From contig CALWKT010000096.1 of NCBI GenBank assembly GCA_944381335.1, positions 1-7,205 of the forward strand: a DNA stretch of 7,205 nt, written 5' to 3'. Within the stretch, counting starts at the first letter, position 1, and each line of letters begins with the position of its first letter. The notes beneath the pieces are model-generated. The model was not told the origin of the DNA. It made no database searches and worked only from the letters and a program-made list of their open reading frames with translations. The translations under genes and the position numbers were made by a program. Positions 1 through 7,205 of the stretch are shown here, in pieces. Source of the DNA: an uncultured Christensenellaceae bacterium. Lineage in GTDB: Bacteria; Bacillota_A; Clostridia; Christensenellales; UBA3700.

Positions 1-122
1 AAGAGGACGTCTTCGGTCTCGGAGATCAGTCCGATATGTTCGGCGAAGCCAGCCTGTTCGACGATATGGGCGACGGCGACGACGGCGATCTGTTCAATTC
101 GTCTGACGACGACAACGAATAA
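1..122 (+). CDS. rpoB: RNA polymerase beta subunit RpoB, C-terminal end (partial)
   Basis: Only the last 39 codons are in the window. The reading frame begins at base 3 and ends at TAA 120-122. The peptide runs from EDVFGLGDQSDMFGEASLFD to a tail very rich in Asp that ends SSDDDNE. Acidic, poorly conserved tails are common at the RpoB C-terminus in Firmicutes. The diagnostic conserved RpoB regions lie upstream of the window, so the call rests mainly on the position directly before rpoC, with which rpoB is almost universally cotranscribed. The stop codon overlaps the rpoC ribosome binding site and the gap to the rpoC ATG is 12 bases, which fits one operon and probably coupled translation. The protein would form the catalytic core of RNA polymerase together with RpoC and the alpha subunits. 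Confidence 0.88.
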   Translation, partial: EDVFGLGDQSDMFGEASLFDDMGDGDDGDLFNSSDDDNE

Positions 123-128
123 GGAGGT
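121..128 (+). promoter_or_regulatory. Strong ribosome binding site of rpoC
   Basis: AAGGAGGT lies six bases before the ATG at 135 and is a near-perfect complement to the 3' end of 16S rRNA. Its first two bases are the last two of the rpoB TAA stop, so a ribosome terminating on rpoB sits on the site. This spacing fixes the rpoC start. Confidence 0.9.
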
Positions 129-134
129 AGCAGT

Positions 135-3100
135 ATGTCAGAAGTAAACAATTTCGACTCGATACAAATAGGCGTGGCGTCTCCCGAAAAGATCAGATCC
201 TGGTCGCACGGCGAGGTGACCAAACCCGAAACTATAAATTACAGGACCCAGAAACCAGAAAAGGACGGTCTGTTCTGCGAGAGAATATTCGGACCTACCA
301 AGGACTGGGAGTGCCACTGCGGTAAATATAAGAGAATCAGATATAAAGGCGTCATCTGCGACAAGTGCGGCGTCGAAGTCACCCGCGCAAAGGTCAGACG
401 TGAGAGGATGGGACATATCGAACTTGCTTCCCCCGTTTCCCACATCTGGTATTTCAAGGGCGTGCCGTCCAGAATAAGCCTTGCGCTCGACATGTCTCCG
501 AGAGACGTCGAGATGGTGCTGTACTTCATAAAGTATATCGTAATCGACCCGGGCGCGACAAATTTTGTCAAGAAGCAGATCATTGACGACAAGGAATACC
601 GCGACGCGATCGAAACTTACGGCGCAGGAAACTTCCGCGTCGGAATGGGCGCAGAAGCGATCAAGGAACTCCTTGCGGAGATAGATCTTGACAAAGAAGC
701 AGAAGAGCTCAAGAAGATCATTGACACCACTTCAAGCCAGCGCAAGCTCAAGGCTGTCAAGAGACTCGAAGTCATCGAAGCTTTCCGCACGGGCAACACC
801 CGTCCCGAATGGATGATCCTCGACGTACTTCCCGTACTTCCGCCCGAACTCAGACCTATGGTCCCGCTCGACGGCGGCAGATACGCTACCAGCGACCTCA
901 ACGATCTTTACAGGAGAGTCATCAACCGTAACAACCGTCTGAAGAAGCTGCTCGACCTGGGCGCTCCCGACATCATCGTCAGAAACGAGAAGAGAATGCT
1001 TCAGGAAGCGGTCGACTCCCTCATCGAAAACGGCAGAAGGGGAAAGGCGGTCGTAGGACCCGGCAACAGAGAGCTCAAGTCTCTGACCGCGATGCTCAGA
1101 GGTAAGCAGGGACGTTTCCGTCAGAACCTTCTAGGCAAGCGTGTCGACTATTCCGGACGTTCGGTCATCGTCGTTGGTCCTGAACTCAAGATGTACCAGT
1201 GCGGTATCCCCAAGGAGATGGCGCTCGAACTGTTCAAGCCGTTCGTCATCAAAAAGCTTGTCGACAGCGGCAAGTGTCAGAATATCAAGAACGCTAAACG
1301 CGTGATAGAAAAGGCGAAGGACGTCGCGGTATGGGATATCCTCGAAGAGGTCATCAAAGACCATCCTGTGCTCCTCAACCGTGCTCCTACACTTCACAGA
1401 CTGGGTATTCAGGCGTTCGAGCCGGTGCTCGTCGAAGGCAGAGCTATCAAGCTGCATCCGCTCGTCTGCGGCGCGTTCAACGCGGACTTCGACGGCGACC
1501 AGATGGCTGTTCACGTTCCGCTTTCGATAGAGGCGAGAGCAGAGGCGAGATTCCTCATGCTTTCCACCAACAACATACTCAAGCTCAGCGACGGCAAACC
1601 TATCGTTTCGCCGACTCAGGATATGGTCATCGGTTCTTACTATCTGACCATGATCAAGCCGGGCGGACTCGGAGAAGGCAGATACTTCAGAAATTCCGCT
1701 GAAGCGATGATGGCTTATCAGCTTAAGCAGATCGATCTTCAGTCTCAGGTCTACATCCGCGTGGAGAAAGAGATCGACGGCGTGAAGTATCGCAAGAATC
1801 TGCACACTACGATAGGCAGAGTCATCTTCAACCAGGCTATACCGCAGGATCTGCATTTCGTGCCGAGAGAGACTCCCGAACAGCAGCTCGACCTTGAGAT
1901 CGACTTCCTCGTCGGCAAGAAACAGCTGTCTCAGATCGTCGATCACTGCTTCAAGTATAAAGGCGCGACAGAAACTTCGATCGTCCTTGACAAGATCAAG
2001 GCGCAGGGCTACAAGTACTCCACGATCGGCGCGGTCACGGCGTCCATCTTCGATATGCACATCCCCGACAAGAAGGGTGAGATCATAAAGAAGGCAGAAG
2101 AAAACGTGCTCAGCATTGAAAAGCAGTACAAGAGAGGCCGTCTGACCGAAGAAGACAGATACCGCCAGATAGTCAAGCTGTGGCAGGACGCGAAGGACGA
2201 AGTCAACAACCTTCTGTTCGACGAAAAGAGCGAGGACTTCCTCGGAGAGTTCAACCCGATCTGGATGATGGCGAACTCAGGTGCGCGTGGTAACAAGAAC
2301 CAGATATCGCAGCTGTGCGGTATGAGAGGTCTTGTCCGCGACCCGTCAGGTAAAGTCATCGAGCTTCCTGTCAAGGCTAACTACCGTGAAGGTCTTACCG
2401 TCCTCGAATACTTCATTTCTTCGCACGGCGGTCGTAAAGGTCTTGCGGATACCGCGCTTAAGACGGCGGACTCTGGTTACCTTACCAGACGTCTCGTCGA
2501 CATCTCGCAGGCGATCATCGTCAACGAGCAGGACTGCGGAGATACCAAGGGCGTCGTAGTCACGGCTATCCCCGGACTCGAACCGCTCAGAGACCGCATC
2601 GACGGCAGATACTGCATGGACGACATCGTAAATCCCGAAACGGGCGAGGTGATCTGTCCCAAGGATACCATGATCAGCGGAGATATGGCTAAGGCGATCG
2701 AAGACGCAGGAGTCACCGCGGTCAGGATCAGAAGCGTGCTGACCTGCCGTACCAAGCACGGCGTATGCGCAAAGTGCTACGGCAAGAACATGGCTTCCGG
2801 CAACCCGGTCAAACTGGGCGAAGCGGTCGGCGTCATCGCGGCGCAGTCAATCGGCGAGCCTGGTACTCAGCTCACGATGAGAACGTTCCATACCGGCGGC
2901 GTTGCGGTCAGCGAAGACATCACACAGGGTCTCCCGCGTGTCGAAGAATTGTTCGAAGCGCGCAAGCCCAAGGGTCTTGCTCTCGTATCAGAAAAGACTG
3001 GTACCGTCACCGTGTCCGACGACAAGAAGACGGTCACCGTTACTCCCGACGACGGAAGCGAAGCGGAAGAATACAAGCTCAGCTTCAATCAGAAGATCAT

Positions 3101-3707
3101 CGTCAAGAGCGGCGACAGGATCGAAGCGGGCGACCCGATCACTCAGGGTAGCATCTATCCGCAGGACATTCTGCGCACCAAGGGCGTAAAGGGCGCTCAG
3201 GACTACCTGATCAAGGAAGTTCAGTCCGCATACCGCAGCGCAGGCGTCGAGATCAACGACAAGCACACAGAAGTCATCATCAGACAGATGCTGAGAAACG
3301 TCAAGCTAGAGTCTCAGGGCGACACCAACATGCTCCCGGGCGAATACGTCGACATCTTCACCTATGAAGAAGAAAACGAAAAGACCCTCGAAGCGGGCGG
3401 CAGACCGGCAACCGCAAAGCGTACACTCCTCGGTATCACCAAGGCGGCTCTCGCAAGCGAATCCGTCCTGTCTGCGGCGTCCTTCCAGGAGACGGCGAGA
3501 GTGCTCACGGATGCGGCGATCAAGAACAAGGTCGATCACCTCAGAGGACTCAAGGAGCACGTCATCCTCGGCAAGCTGATCCCCGCAGGTACCGGCATGA
3601 AGCTGTATCGCAACATCGTAGCCGTTCCGCAGAATTCCGTCGGAAGCAACATCGTCGAAGAGGACATCTCCGGCAAGTTCGCGGCAGAAGACGAGATCGA
3701 CAACTGA
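135..3707 (+). CDS. rpoC: DNA-directed RNA polymerase beta' subunit RpoC
   Basis: Largest subunit of RNA polymerase; it provides the catalytic magnesium site and most of the clamp. It has 1190 residues, close to the roughly 1200 of Bacillus RpoC, with no large lineage-specific insertion and no frameshift. The N-terminal zinc-binding cysteines C60, C62, C75 and C78 are present. The clamp/switch motif GKRVDYSGR is at 334-342. R416, in NRAPTLH, corresponds to a nucleotide-contacting arginine. The catalytic NADFDGD is at 449-455, with metal ligands D451, D453 and D455. The bridge helix spans about 748-783 (ANYREGL onward). The second zinc site is C801, C871, C878 and C881. The trigger loop has the catalytic M915, R916 and H919 in TMRTFH. 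The C-terminal part ends near [20 protein letters not shown] followed by an acidic tail. The ATG is fixed by the strong ribosome binding site. Every key residue is intact, so I expect a functional subunit. Confidence 0.99.
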   Translation: MSEVNNFDSIQIGVASPEKIRSWSHGEVTKPETINYRTQKPEKDGLFCERIFGPTKDWECHCGKYKRIRYKGVICDKCGVEVTRAKVRRERMGHIELASPVSHIWYFKGVPSRISLALDMSPRDVEMVLYFIKYIVIDPGATNFVKKQIIDDKEYRDAIETYGAGNFRVGMGAEAIKELLAEIDLDKEAEELKKIIDTTSSQRKLKAVKRLEVIEAFRTGNTRPEWMILDVLPVLPPELRPMVPLDGGRYATSDLNDLYRRVINRNNRLKKLLDLGAPDIIVRNEKRMLQEAVDSLIENGRRGKAVVGPGNRELKSLTAMLRGKQGRFRQNLLGKRVDYSGRSVIVVGPELKMYQCGIPKEMALELFKPFVIKKLVDSGKCQNIKNAKRVIEKAKDVAVWDILEEVIKDHPVLLNRAPTLHRLGIQAFEPVLVEGRAIKLHPLVCGAFNADFDGDQMAVHVPLSIEARAEARFLMLSTNNILKLSDGKPIVSPTQDMVIGSYYLTMIKPGGLGEGRYFRNSAEAMMAYQLKQIDLQSQVYIRVEKEIDGVKYRKNLHTTIGRVIFNQAIPQDLHFVPRETPEQQLDLEIDFLVGKKQLSQIVDHCFKYKGATETSIVLDKIKAQGYKYSTIGAVTASIFDMHIPDKKGEIIKKAEENVLSIEKQYKRGRLTEEDRYRQIVKLWQDAKDEVNNLLFDEKSEDFLGEFNPIWMMANSGARGNKNQISQLCGMRGLVRDPSGKVIELPVKANYREGLTVLEYFISSHGGRKGLADTALKTADSGYLTRRLVDISQAIIVNEQDCGDTKGVVVTAIPGLEPLRDRIDGRYCMDDIVNPETGEVICPKDTMISGDMAKAIEDAGVTAVRIRSVLTCRTKHGVCAKCYGKNMASGNPVKLGEAVGVIAAQSIGEPGTQLTMRTFHTGGVAVSEDITQGLPRVEELFEARKPKGLALVSEKTGTVTVSDDKKTVTVTPDDGSEAEEYKLSFNQKIIVKSGDRIEAGDPITQGSIYPQDILRTKGVKGAQDYLIKEVQSAYRSAGVEINDKHTEVIIRQMLRNVKLESQGDTNMLPGEYVDIFTYEEENEKTLEAGGRPATAKRTLLGITKAALASESVLSAASFQETARVLTDAAIKNKVDHLRGLKEHVILGKLIPAGTGMKLYRNIVAVPQNSVGSNIVEEDISGKFAAEDEIDN

Positions 3708-3733
3708 CGATAAACACAACTGAATAAAATCGT

Positions 3734-3830
3734 ATTCTATGAAGAGTGCGGGAGGGACGGACCCTGCGATCGCACAGCAACCCGACTATGGCGGGTGCTA
3801 AATTCCGCAAGATTACTTGAAAGATAGAAT
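3734..3830 (+). promoter_or_regulatory. SAM-I (S-box) riboswitch aptamer upstream of metK
   Basis: All parts of the SAM-I fold can be found by eye. P1 pairs ATTCTAT (3734-3740) with ATAGAAT (3824-3830). The conserved GAAGAG follows P1. P2 pairs GTGCG (3746-3750) with CGCAC (3771-3775), and the upper stem pairs GGG (3754-3756) with CCC (3762-3764). GGAGGGA at 3751-3757 matches the conserved kink-turn segment. The conserved GCAACC is at 3778-3783. P3 pairs ACCCG (3780-3784) with CGGGT (3792-3796), followed by the signature GTGCTAAATTCC. The pseudoknot pairs CGGA in the P2 loop (3758-3761) with TCCG (3804-3807). P4 pairs CAAG (3808-3811) with CTTG (3816-3819), and the conserved GAAAGAT follows. 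Family knowledge: SAM-I RNAs bind S-adenosylmethionine and usually switch off methionine and SAM synthesis genes in Firmicutes. The gene behind it, metK, makes the ligand. The sense is negative feedback by inference. Confidence 0.96.
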
Positions 3831-3842
3831 TACCGTTTGCGG
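3805..3842 (+). promoter_or_regulatory. Candidate antiterminator pairing of the SAM riboswitch
   Basis: CCGCAA at 3805-3810 is exactly complementary to TTGCGG at 3837-3842, with a further G-U pair between 3811 and 3836, giving seven pairs around a 24-base loop. The left arm uses bases that form the pseudoknot and the 5' strand of P4 in the ligand-bound aptamer. The right arm uses most of the 5' strand of the terminator. The helix is therefore incompatible with both the folded aptamer and the terminator, as an antiterminator should be. The complementarity is directly visible; the role is inference. Many S-box leaders instead use the P1 3' strand for this purpose. Confidence 0.5.
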
Positions 3843-3869
3843 CGCTGTCTTTTGAGCGCCGCAAATTTT
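3836..3869 (+). terminator. Rho-independent terminator, riboswitch expression platform
   Basis: TTTGCGGCGCT (3836-3846) pairs perfectly over 11 bases with AGCGCCGCAAA (3855-3865) around the loop GTCTTTTG, and TTTT follows at 3866-3869. The hairpin begins five bases after the end of P1, the usual arrangement for transcriptional control by SAM-I. The ribosome binding site of metK lies just outside the stem, so sequestration of translation starts is less likely than termination. The T run is short, which may allow some leak. It is also the only terminator seen after rpoC. Confidence 0.9.
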
Positions 3870-3882
3870 AACGGAGAAACAT

Positions 3883-5070
3883 ATGAAAAAGAGATTGTTT
3901 ACAAGCGAAAGCGTGACCGAAGGACATCCCGACAAGGTCTGCGACAAGATATCCGACAGCATCCTGGACGCGCTCCTCGCGCAGGATCCGATGAGCCGCG
4001 TTGCGGTGGAGACCTGCTGCAATACCGGTTTTGCGCTTATCACGGGAGAGATCACTTCTTCCGCCAATGTCGATTACGAAAAGATCGCGAGAGACACCGT
4101 GCTCGGAATTGGTTACGACGACGAGGAAAAAGGCTTTGACGGCAACACGTGCGAGGTGATGGTCAGGCTGGACAAACAGTCCGCAGACATCGCTATGGGC
4201 GTGGACAGCAGCGTGGAAAGCAAGGTCACCGGCGACGATTACGACAAGATAGGCGCGGGCGATCAGGGCATGGTTTTCGGCTTTGCCTGCAACGAGACGC
4301 CTCAGCTTATGCCTGCCGCGATAACCTATGCGCACGCGCTTACGAAAAGGCTTGCCGAAGTCAGGAAGCAGGGGATCATAGATTACCTGAGACCAGACGG
4401 AAAAGCGCAGGTGACCGTGGAATATCACGACGACAAGGTGGCAAGGATAGAGGCGGTCGTCGTCTCCACTCAGCATAGAGACGGGGTGGATATAGAAACG
4501 CTCAGAAAAGACGTGAAAAAGCACGTAATAGACGCAGTTATCCCCGCAGAGCTTACGGACGGGAACACCAAGTACTTTATCAACCCCACCGGCAGGTTCG
4601 TCATCGGCGGACCTCACGGCGACAGCGGACTGACCGGCAGGAAGATCATCGTGGACAGCTACGGCGGATATTGTCCCCACGGCGGCGGCGCGTTCAGCGG
4701 CAAGGACAGCACCAAGGTGGACAGAAGCGCGTGCTATATGGCGCGTTACGTCTGCAAGAACGTGGTAGCGGCAGGTCTGGCTGACAAATGCCAGATGGAC
4801 GTTGCGTACGCAATCGGCGTAGCAAAACCCGTCGCGGTCCAGATCAACACTTTCGGCACCGGCAAGTACGACGACGAAGCGATCGCAAAGGCGGTCTCCG
4901 AAGTTTTCGACATGCGCCCGCAGGCGATAATAGATACGCTCGACCTCAGGAAGCCTCAATTCGCCAAGACGACGAATTACGGTCATTTCGGCAGAGAGGA
5001 CTGCGGTTTCAGGTGGGAAATGACGGATAAAGCGGAAGCGTTGAAAGAAGCGGTAAAAAAATACGCGTGA
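3883..5070 (+). CDS. metK: S-adenosylmethionine synthetase MetK
   Basis: Cytoplasmic enzyme that makes S-adenosylmethionine from methionine and ATP with release of phosphate and diphosphate; it usually works as a homotetramer. The 395 residues match the normal bacterial length of about 380-400. The N-terminal motif [13 protein letters not shown] carries catalytic H15, D17 and K18. The ATP-binding motif GAGDQG is at 124-129. The phosphate-binding loop [17 protein letters not shown] is at 267-283, with K274, K278, D280 and R281. Serine 276 takes the place of the proline most often seen in bacterial GKDPTKVDRS, a position that varies in the family and should not affect activity. The end, NYGHFGRE followed by FRWE, is typical. 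GGAG at 3873-3876, six bases before the ATG, supports the start. The SAM-I riboswitch and terminator directly upstream imply feedback by the product. Confidence 0.98.
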   Translation: MKKRLFTSESVTEGHPDKVCDKISDSILDALLAQDPMSRVAVETCCNTGFALITGEITSSANVDYEKIARDTVLGIGYDDEEKGFDGNTCEVMVRLDKQSADIAMGVDSSVESKVTGDDYDKIGAGDQGMVFGFACNETPQLMPAAITYAHALTKRLAEVRKQGIIDYLRPDGKAQVTVEYHDDKVARIEAVVVSTQHRDGVDIETLRKDVKKHVIDAVIPAELTDGNTKYFINPTGRFVIGGPHGDSGLTGRKIIVDSYGGYCPHGGGAFSGKDSTKVDRSACYMARYVCKNVVAAGLADKCQMDVAYAIGVAKPVAVQINTFGTGKYDDEAIAKAVSEVFDMRPQAIIDTLDLRKPQFAKTTNYGHFGREDCGFRWEMTDKAEALKEAVKKYA

Positions 5071-5116
5071 CGGCAAGATTTTGCTGTGAAGTCGGCGCAG
5101 TTTGAGTTATAATGAA

Positions 5117-5155
5117 AGAGCGACGACGTTTTACGTTGCCGCTCTCGGTTTTTTT
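5117..5155 (+). terminator. Rho-independent terminator after metK
   Basis: AGAGCGACGACG (5117-5128) pairs with CGTTGCCGCTCT (5134-5145) around the loop TTTTA, with one A-C mismatch and one G-U pair. Seven T follow at 5149-5155 after a three-base gap. It lies 46 bases beyond the metK stop and should end the metK transcript, which separates it from recD2. Confidence 0.85.
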
Positions 5156-5319
5156 CGGCAGGGAACCGCGCGGATTAACGCGTGCAAGGCGTGAGGAAGA
5201 ACGCCGCTGAAAACGCCGGAGGAAAGATCCAAGACAAACGCGGACCGGACGGAAAAGACCGTCTTTCCGCAAAGATCTCCGCTTTTACGGGCGGCGGAAA
5301 ATAAAATCGGAACGGAAAA
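5156..5319 (+). other. Gene-free leader between the metK terminator and recD2
   Basis: This stretch of 164 bases has no credible coding frame. An in-frame TAA at 5302-5304 closes the recD2 frame upstream. Three small hairpins can be drawn: 5167-5172 with 5179-5184 (six pairs, one G-U), 5188-5192 with 5201-5205 (GGCGT/ACGCC), and 5248-5252 with 5259-5263 (GACGG/CCGTC). The last competes with CGGAAA (5250-5255) pairing to TTTCCG (5264-5269). None is followed by a T run. I recognise no known riboswitch or leader family and no convincing promoter. It is probably the 5' untranslated region and promoter region of recD2. Confidence 0.4.
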
Positions 5320-7205
5320 ATGAAACTGAGCGGAACTGTACTTGAAATAGTATACAGGAATATCGAGAACGGTTACAGCGTGGTATGGCTTGACGTGAAT
5401 CCCATGCCTTGCACCGCCGTGGGCATTTTTCCGCCGATAACCGCCGGCGAAGTCGTTGAAGTCGAAGGCGAGTGGGTCAACAACGCCAGGTTCGGCGAGC
5501 AGTTCGCCGTGGAGCAGGTCACGGTAAAGCCGCCCACCACGAAGGACGCTGTTTTCAAATATCTTTCAAGCGGACTTTTCAAGGGAGTGGGCGAGGCGAC
5601 GGCGTACGCGATCGTCGAAAAATTCGGGCAGAACGCGCTCAACGTGATAGAGACGGATCCGGCAAAACTTGCAGAAGTTAAAGGCGTGTCAGTCAAGAAG
5701 GCAATGTCGATACACGAAGCGTATATGTCGATGAGAGACATGCAGGACACGATAGTCTATCTGCAAGGGTACGGCGTGCCGCTCAACACCGCGCTGAGGA
5801 TATATAAAGCGTACGAAGCGTCGACGAAAAGGATAATTGAACAGAACCCTTACAGGCTTGTGGACGACGTGGACGGGATAGGTTTCATCACGGCGGACAA
5901 GATAGCAAAACTGACGGGGATCCCGGCTGACAGCAAATTCAGGATAAGCGCGGCGCTCGTTTACATCCTGAAAGACGCGATGGACAAGAACGGGCACACC
6001 TATCTTCCCAAAAACGAACTCGTCAACGAAGCGGATAAACTTTTGTCGCTCGGAGACTCCGACACCGAGGAGAAGATAAACGAGGCGCTTTGCGACTGCG
6101 AAGTTGAGGGCAAGGTGGTCAGGCTGGAAAATGACGGCAGAGAGATCGTGATGCATGCGCGCAACTACGTCTGCGAGCAGTCCATAGCCGCGCATATCGT
6201 CAACCTTGAGGGAGGATGCGCCTGCGTTTCGGTAAACATTGAAAGCGACCTTGACGAATACGAAAGGATCAGGGGAATAAAGCTGCACGAAGGGCAGCGC
6301 GCCGCGATCAGGAGCTGCCTCGAAAGCGGCGTAAACGTTATCACCGGAGGTCCGGGCACGGGCAAGACCACGATAATCCAGTGCATAATCGAGATCTTCA
6401 AAGCGAGGAATTTTTCCGTCTGTCTGTGCGCTCCGACAGGGCGTGCGGCAAAGCGACTGTCTGAAGCGACAGGGCTTGAAGCAAAGACGATTCACAGGCT
6501 TCTGGACCTTGATTTCACGGACGGTAAAGGGCATTTCACGTTCAACGAAAACACCAAGCTGGAGCAGGACGTGGTCATTGTGGACGAAGTGAGCATGTGC
6601 GACGAATACGTGTTCAACGCTCTGATCAGGTCGATAAAGTACGGCGGAAGGCTGATCATGGTCGGAGACAAGGACCAGCTGCCGTCTGTCGGAGCGGGCA
6701 ACGTGCTTGTGGACGTGATATCCTGCGGACTGGTGCCGGTCTGTTACCTGACCCACATTTACCGTCAGGGCGAGGACAGCTACATCGTCATCAACGCGCA
6801 CAGGATAAACAAGGGGCTGATGCCCGTGATAGACAACAAATGCAAGGACTTTTTTGTTGACAACAAGGCGGACGCGACCGCCGCGCTGAATACGATAACG
6901 GACATGGTCTCAAGGCGCATCCCGGCGTACGCAGGCGTTTCGCCCAAAGAGATACAGGTGCTTTGCCCTATGAAAAAGGGGATAATCGGTGTGGAGAACA
7001 TGAACGCAAAATTGCAGGAGACCCTCAATCCTTTCGGCGGAAAGCCTCAGCTTCAGCTGGGCAACCGCATTTTCAGGAAGGGAGACAAGGTGATGCACGT
7101 CGTCAACGACTATCAGTTGGAGTGGCAGAATCCGGACGATCTGACGACCGGCACCGGCGTTTTCAACGGCGACATAGGCTATATCGAGGAGATCGACGAA
7201 AAAGA
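5320..7205 (+). CDS. recD2: RecD2-type ATP-dependent DNA helicase (5' part; runs off the window)
   Basis: Superfamily 1B helicase that unwinds DNA 5' to 3' and acts in repair and replication-fork maintenance outside RecBCD (YrrC in Bacillus). 628 codons are present; family members have about 715-800, so the C-terminal motifs V and VI are missing. Residues 1 to about 70 resemble the N-terminal OB-like domain (SGTVLEIVYRNIENGYSVV). Helix-hairpin-helix repeats follow at about 87-150 (FKGVGEATAYAI, LAEVKGVSVKKA). The helicase core has Q326 in LHEGQRAAI, Walker A GGPGTGKTT at 343-351, motif Ia APTGRAAKRL from 371, Walker B VVIVDEVSM at 418-426, motif III GDKDQLPSVG from 449 and motif IV YRQ at 481-483. 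GDKVM at 588-592 and VFNGDIG at 614-620 mark the SH3-like insertion, which carries about 14 extra residues between them. ATG 5320 is the first start after an in-frame stop. Its ribosome binding site (GGAA) is weak. The leader and the terminator upstream suggest separate transcription from metK. Confidence 0.95.
   Translation, partial: MKLSGTVLEIVYRNIENGYSVVWLDVNPMPCTAVGIFPPITAGEVVEVEGEWVNNARFGEQFAVEQVTVKPPTTKDAVFKYLSSGLFKGVGEATAYAIVEKFGQNALNVIETDPAKLAEVKGVSVKKAMSIHEAYMSMRDMQDTIVYLQGYGVPLNTALRIYKAYEASTKRIIEQNPYRLVDDVDGIGFITADKIAKLTGIPADSKFRISAALVYILKDAMDKNGHTYLPKNELVNEADKLLSLGDSDTEEKINEALCDCEVEGKVVRLENDGREIVMHARNYVCEQSIAAHIVNLEGGCACVSVNIESDLDEYERIRGIKLHEGQRAAIRSCLESGVNVITGGPGTGKTTIIQCIIEIFKARNFSVCLCAPTGRAAKRLSEATGLEAKTIHRLLDLDFTDGKGHFTFNENTKLEQDVVIVDEVSMCDEYVFNALIRSIKYGGRLIMVGDKDQLPSVGAGNVLVDVISCGLVPVCYLTHIYRQGEDSYIVINAHRINKGLMPVIDNKCKDFFVDNKADATAALNTITDMVSRRIPAYAGVSPKEIQVLCPMKKGIIGVENMNAKLQETLNPFGGKPQLQLGNRIFRKGDKVMHVVNDYQLEWQNPDDLTTGTGVFNGDIGYIEEIDEK

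Noticed and set aside
1131..2060. 309-codon open frame on the - strand opposite rpoC
   Set aside because: In codon register with rpoC and bounded by a CTA codon of rpoC at 1131-1133. The sense strand encodes the catalytic core, including NADFDGD.
3704..3730. Possible metK promoter: CTGACG (3704-3709) and TAAAAT (3725-3730)
   Set aside because: The spacer is only 15 bases, and the transcript would start near 3737, cutting off the 5' strand of the P1 helix.
3868..5076. 402-codon open frame on the - strand covering all of metK
   Set aside because: It is in exact codon register with metK, so its openness follows from the absence of TTA, CTA and TCA in metK. Its translation resembles no family I know, and metK is unambiguous.
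5009..5272. 87-codon open frame on the - strand across the metK end and terminator
   Set aside because: It overlaps the metK 3' end and the metK terminator, and its Ser/Arg-rich translation has no recognisable domain.
5302..5307. TAAAAT as a -10 box for recD2
   Set aside because: The implied start would fall almost on the recD2 ATG, and no -35 element is at a workable distance.
5689..6801. 370-codon open frame on the - strand opposite recD2
   Set aside because: Same register effect; the sense strand encodes clear helicase motifs across this stretch.

Overview
The window carries housekeeping genes of a bacterium, all on the + strand: the 3' end of rpoB, complete rpoC, complete metK behind a SAM-responsive riboswitch, and the first 628 codons of recD2. 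The organism looks like a Firmicute, probably a Clostridia-type lineage with moderately high GC. The evidence is a short undivided RpoC (1190 aa) without the large insertions of Proteobacteria or Cyanobacteria, an S-box (SAM-I) leader on metK, strong Shine-Dalgarno sequences, and a RecD2-type helicase instead of RecBCD RecD. The exact lineage cannot be read from the sequence alone.

Layout: 1-122 is the acidic tail of the RNA polymerase beta subunit. Its stop codon overlaps a near-perfect ribosome binding site for rpoC (135-3707). The 175 bases between rpoC and metK hold a complete SAM-I aptamer (3734-3830) and an intrinsic terminator (3836-3869) that together form a transcriptional switch. 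metK (3883-5070) encodes S-adenosylmethionine synthetase, whose product is the ligand of that switch. An intrinsic terminator (5117-5155) follows metK. A 164-base stretch without a gene (5156-5319), containing only small hairpins, leads to recD2 (5320 to the window end), which is cut within its SH3-like region.

How the parts work together: RpoB and RpoC form the catalytic core of RNA polymerase. MetK makes SAM, and SAM binding to the leader RNA should favour termination before metK, giving negative feedback. No terminator or convincing promoter is visible between the rpoC stop and the aptamer. The riboswitch terminator may therefore also be the 3' boundary of the rpoBC transcript, with part of metK expression coming from readthrough. 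recD2 appears to be a separate unit after the metK terminator.

I found no undescribed system. The parts most worth a second look are the rpoC/SAM-I/metK junction and the alternative pairing that could act as its antiterminator.
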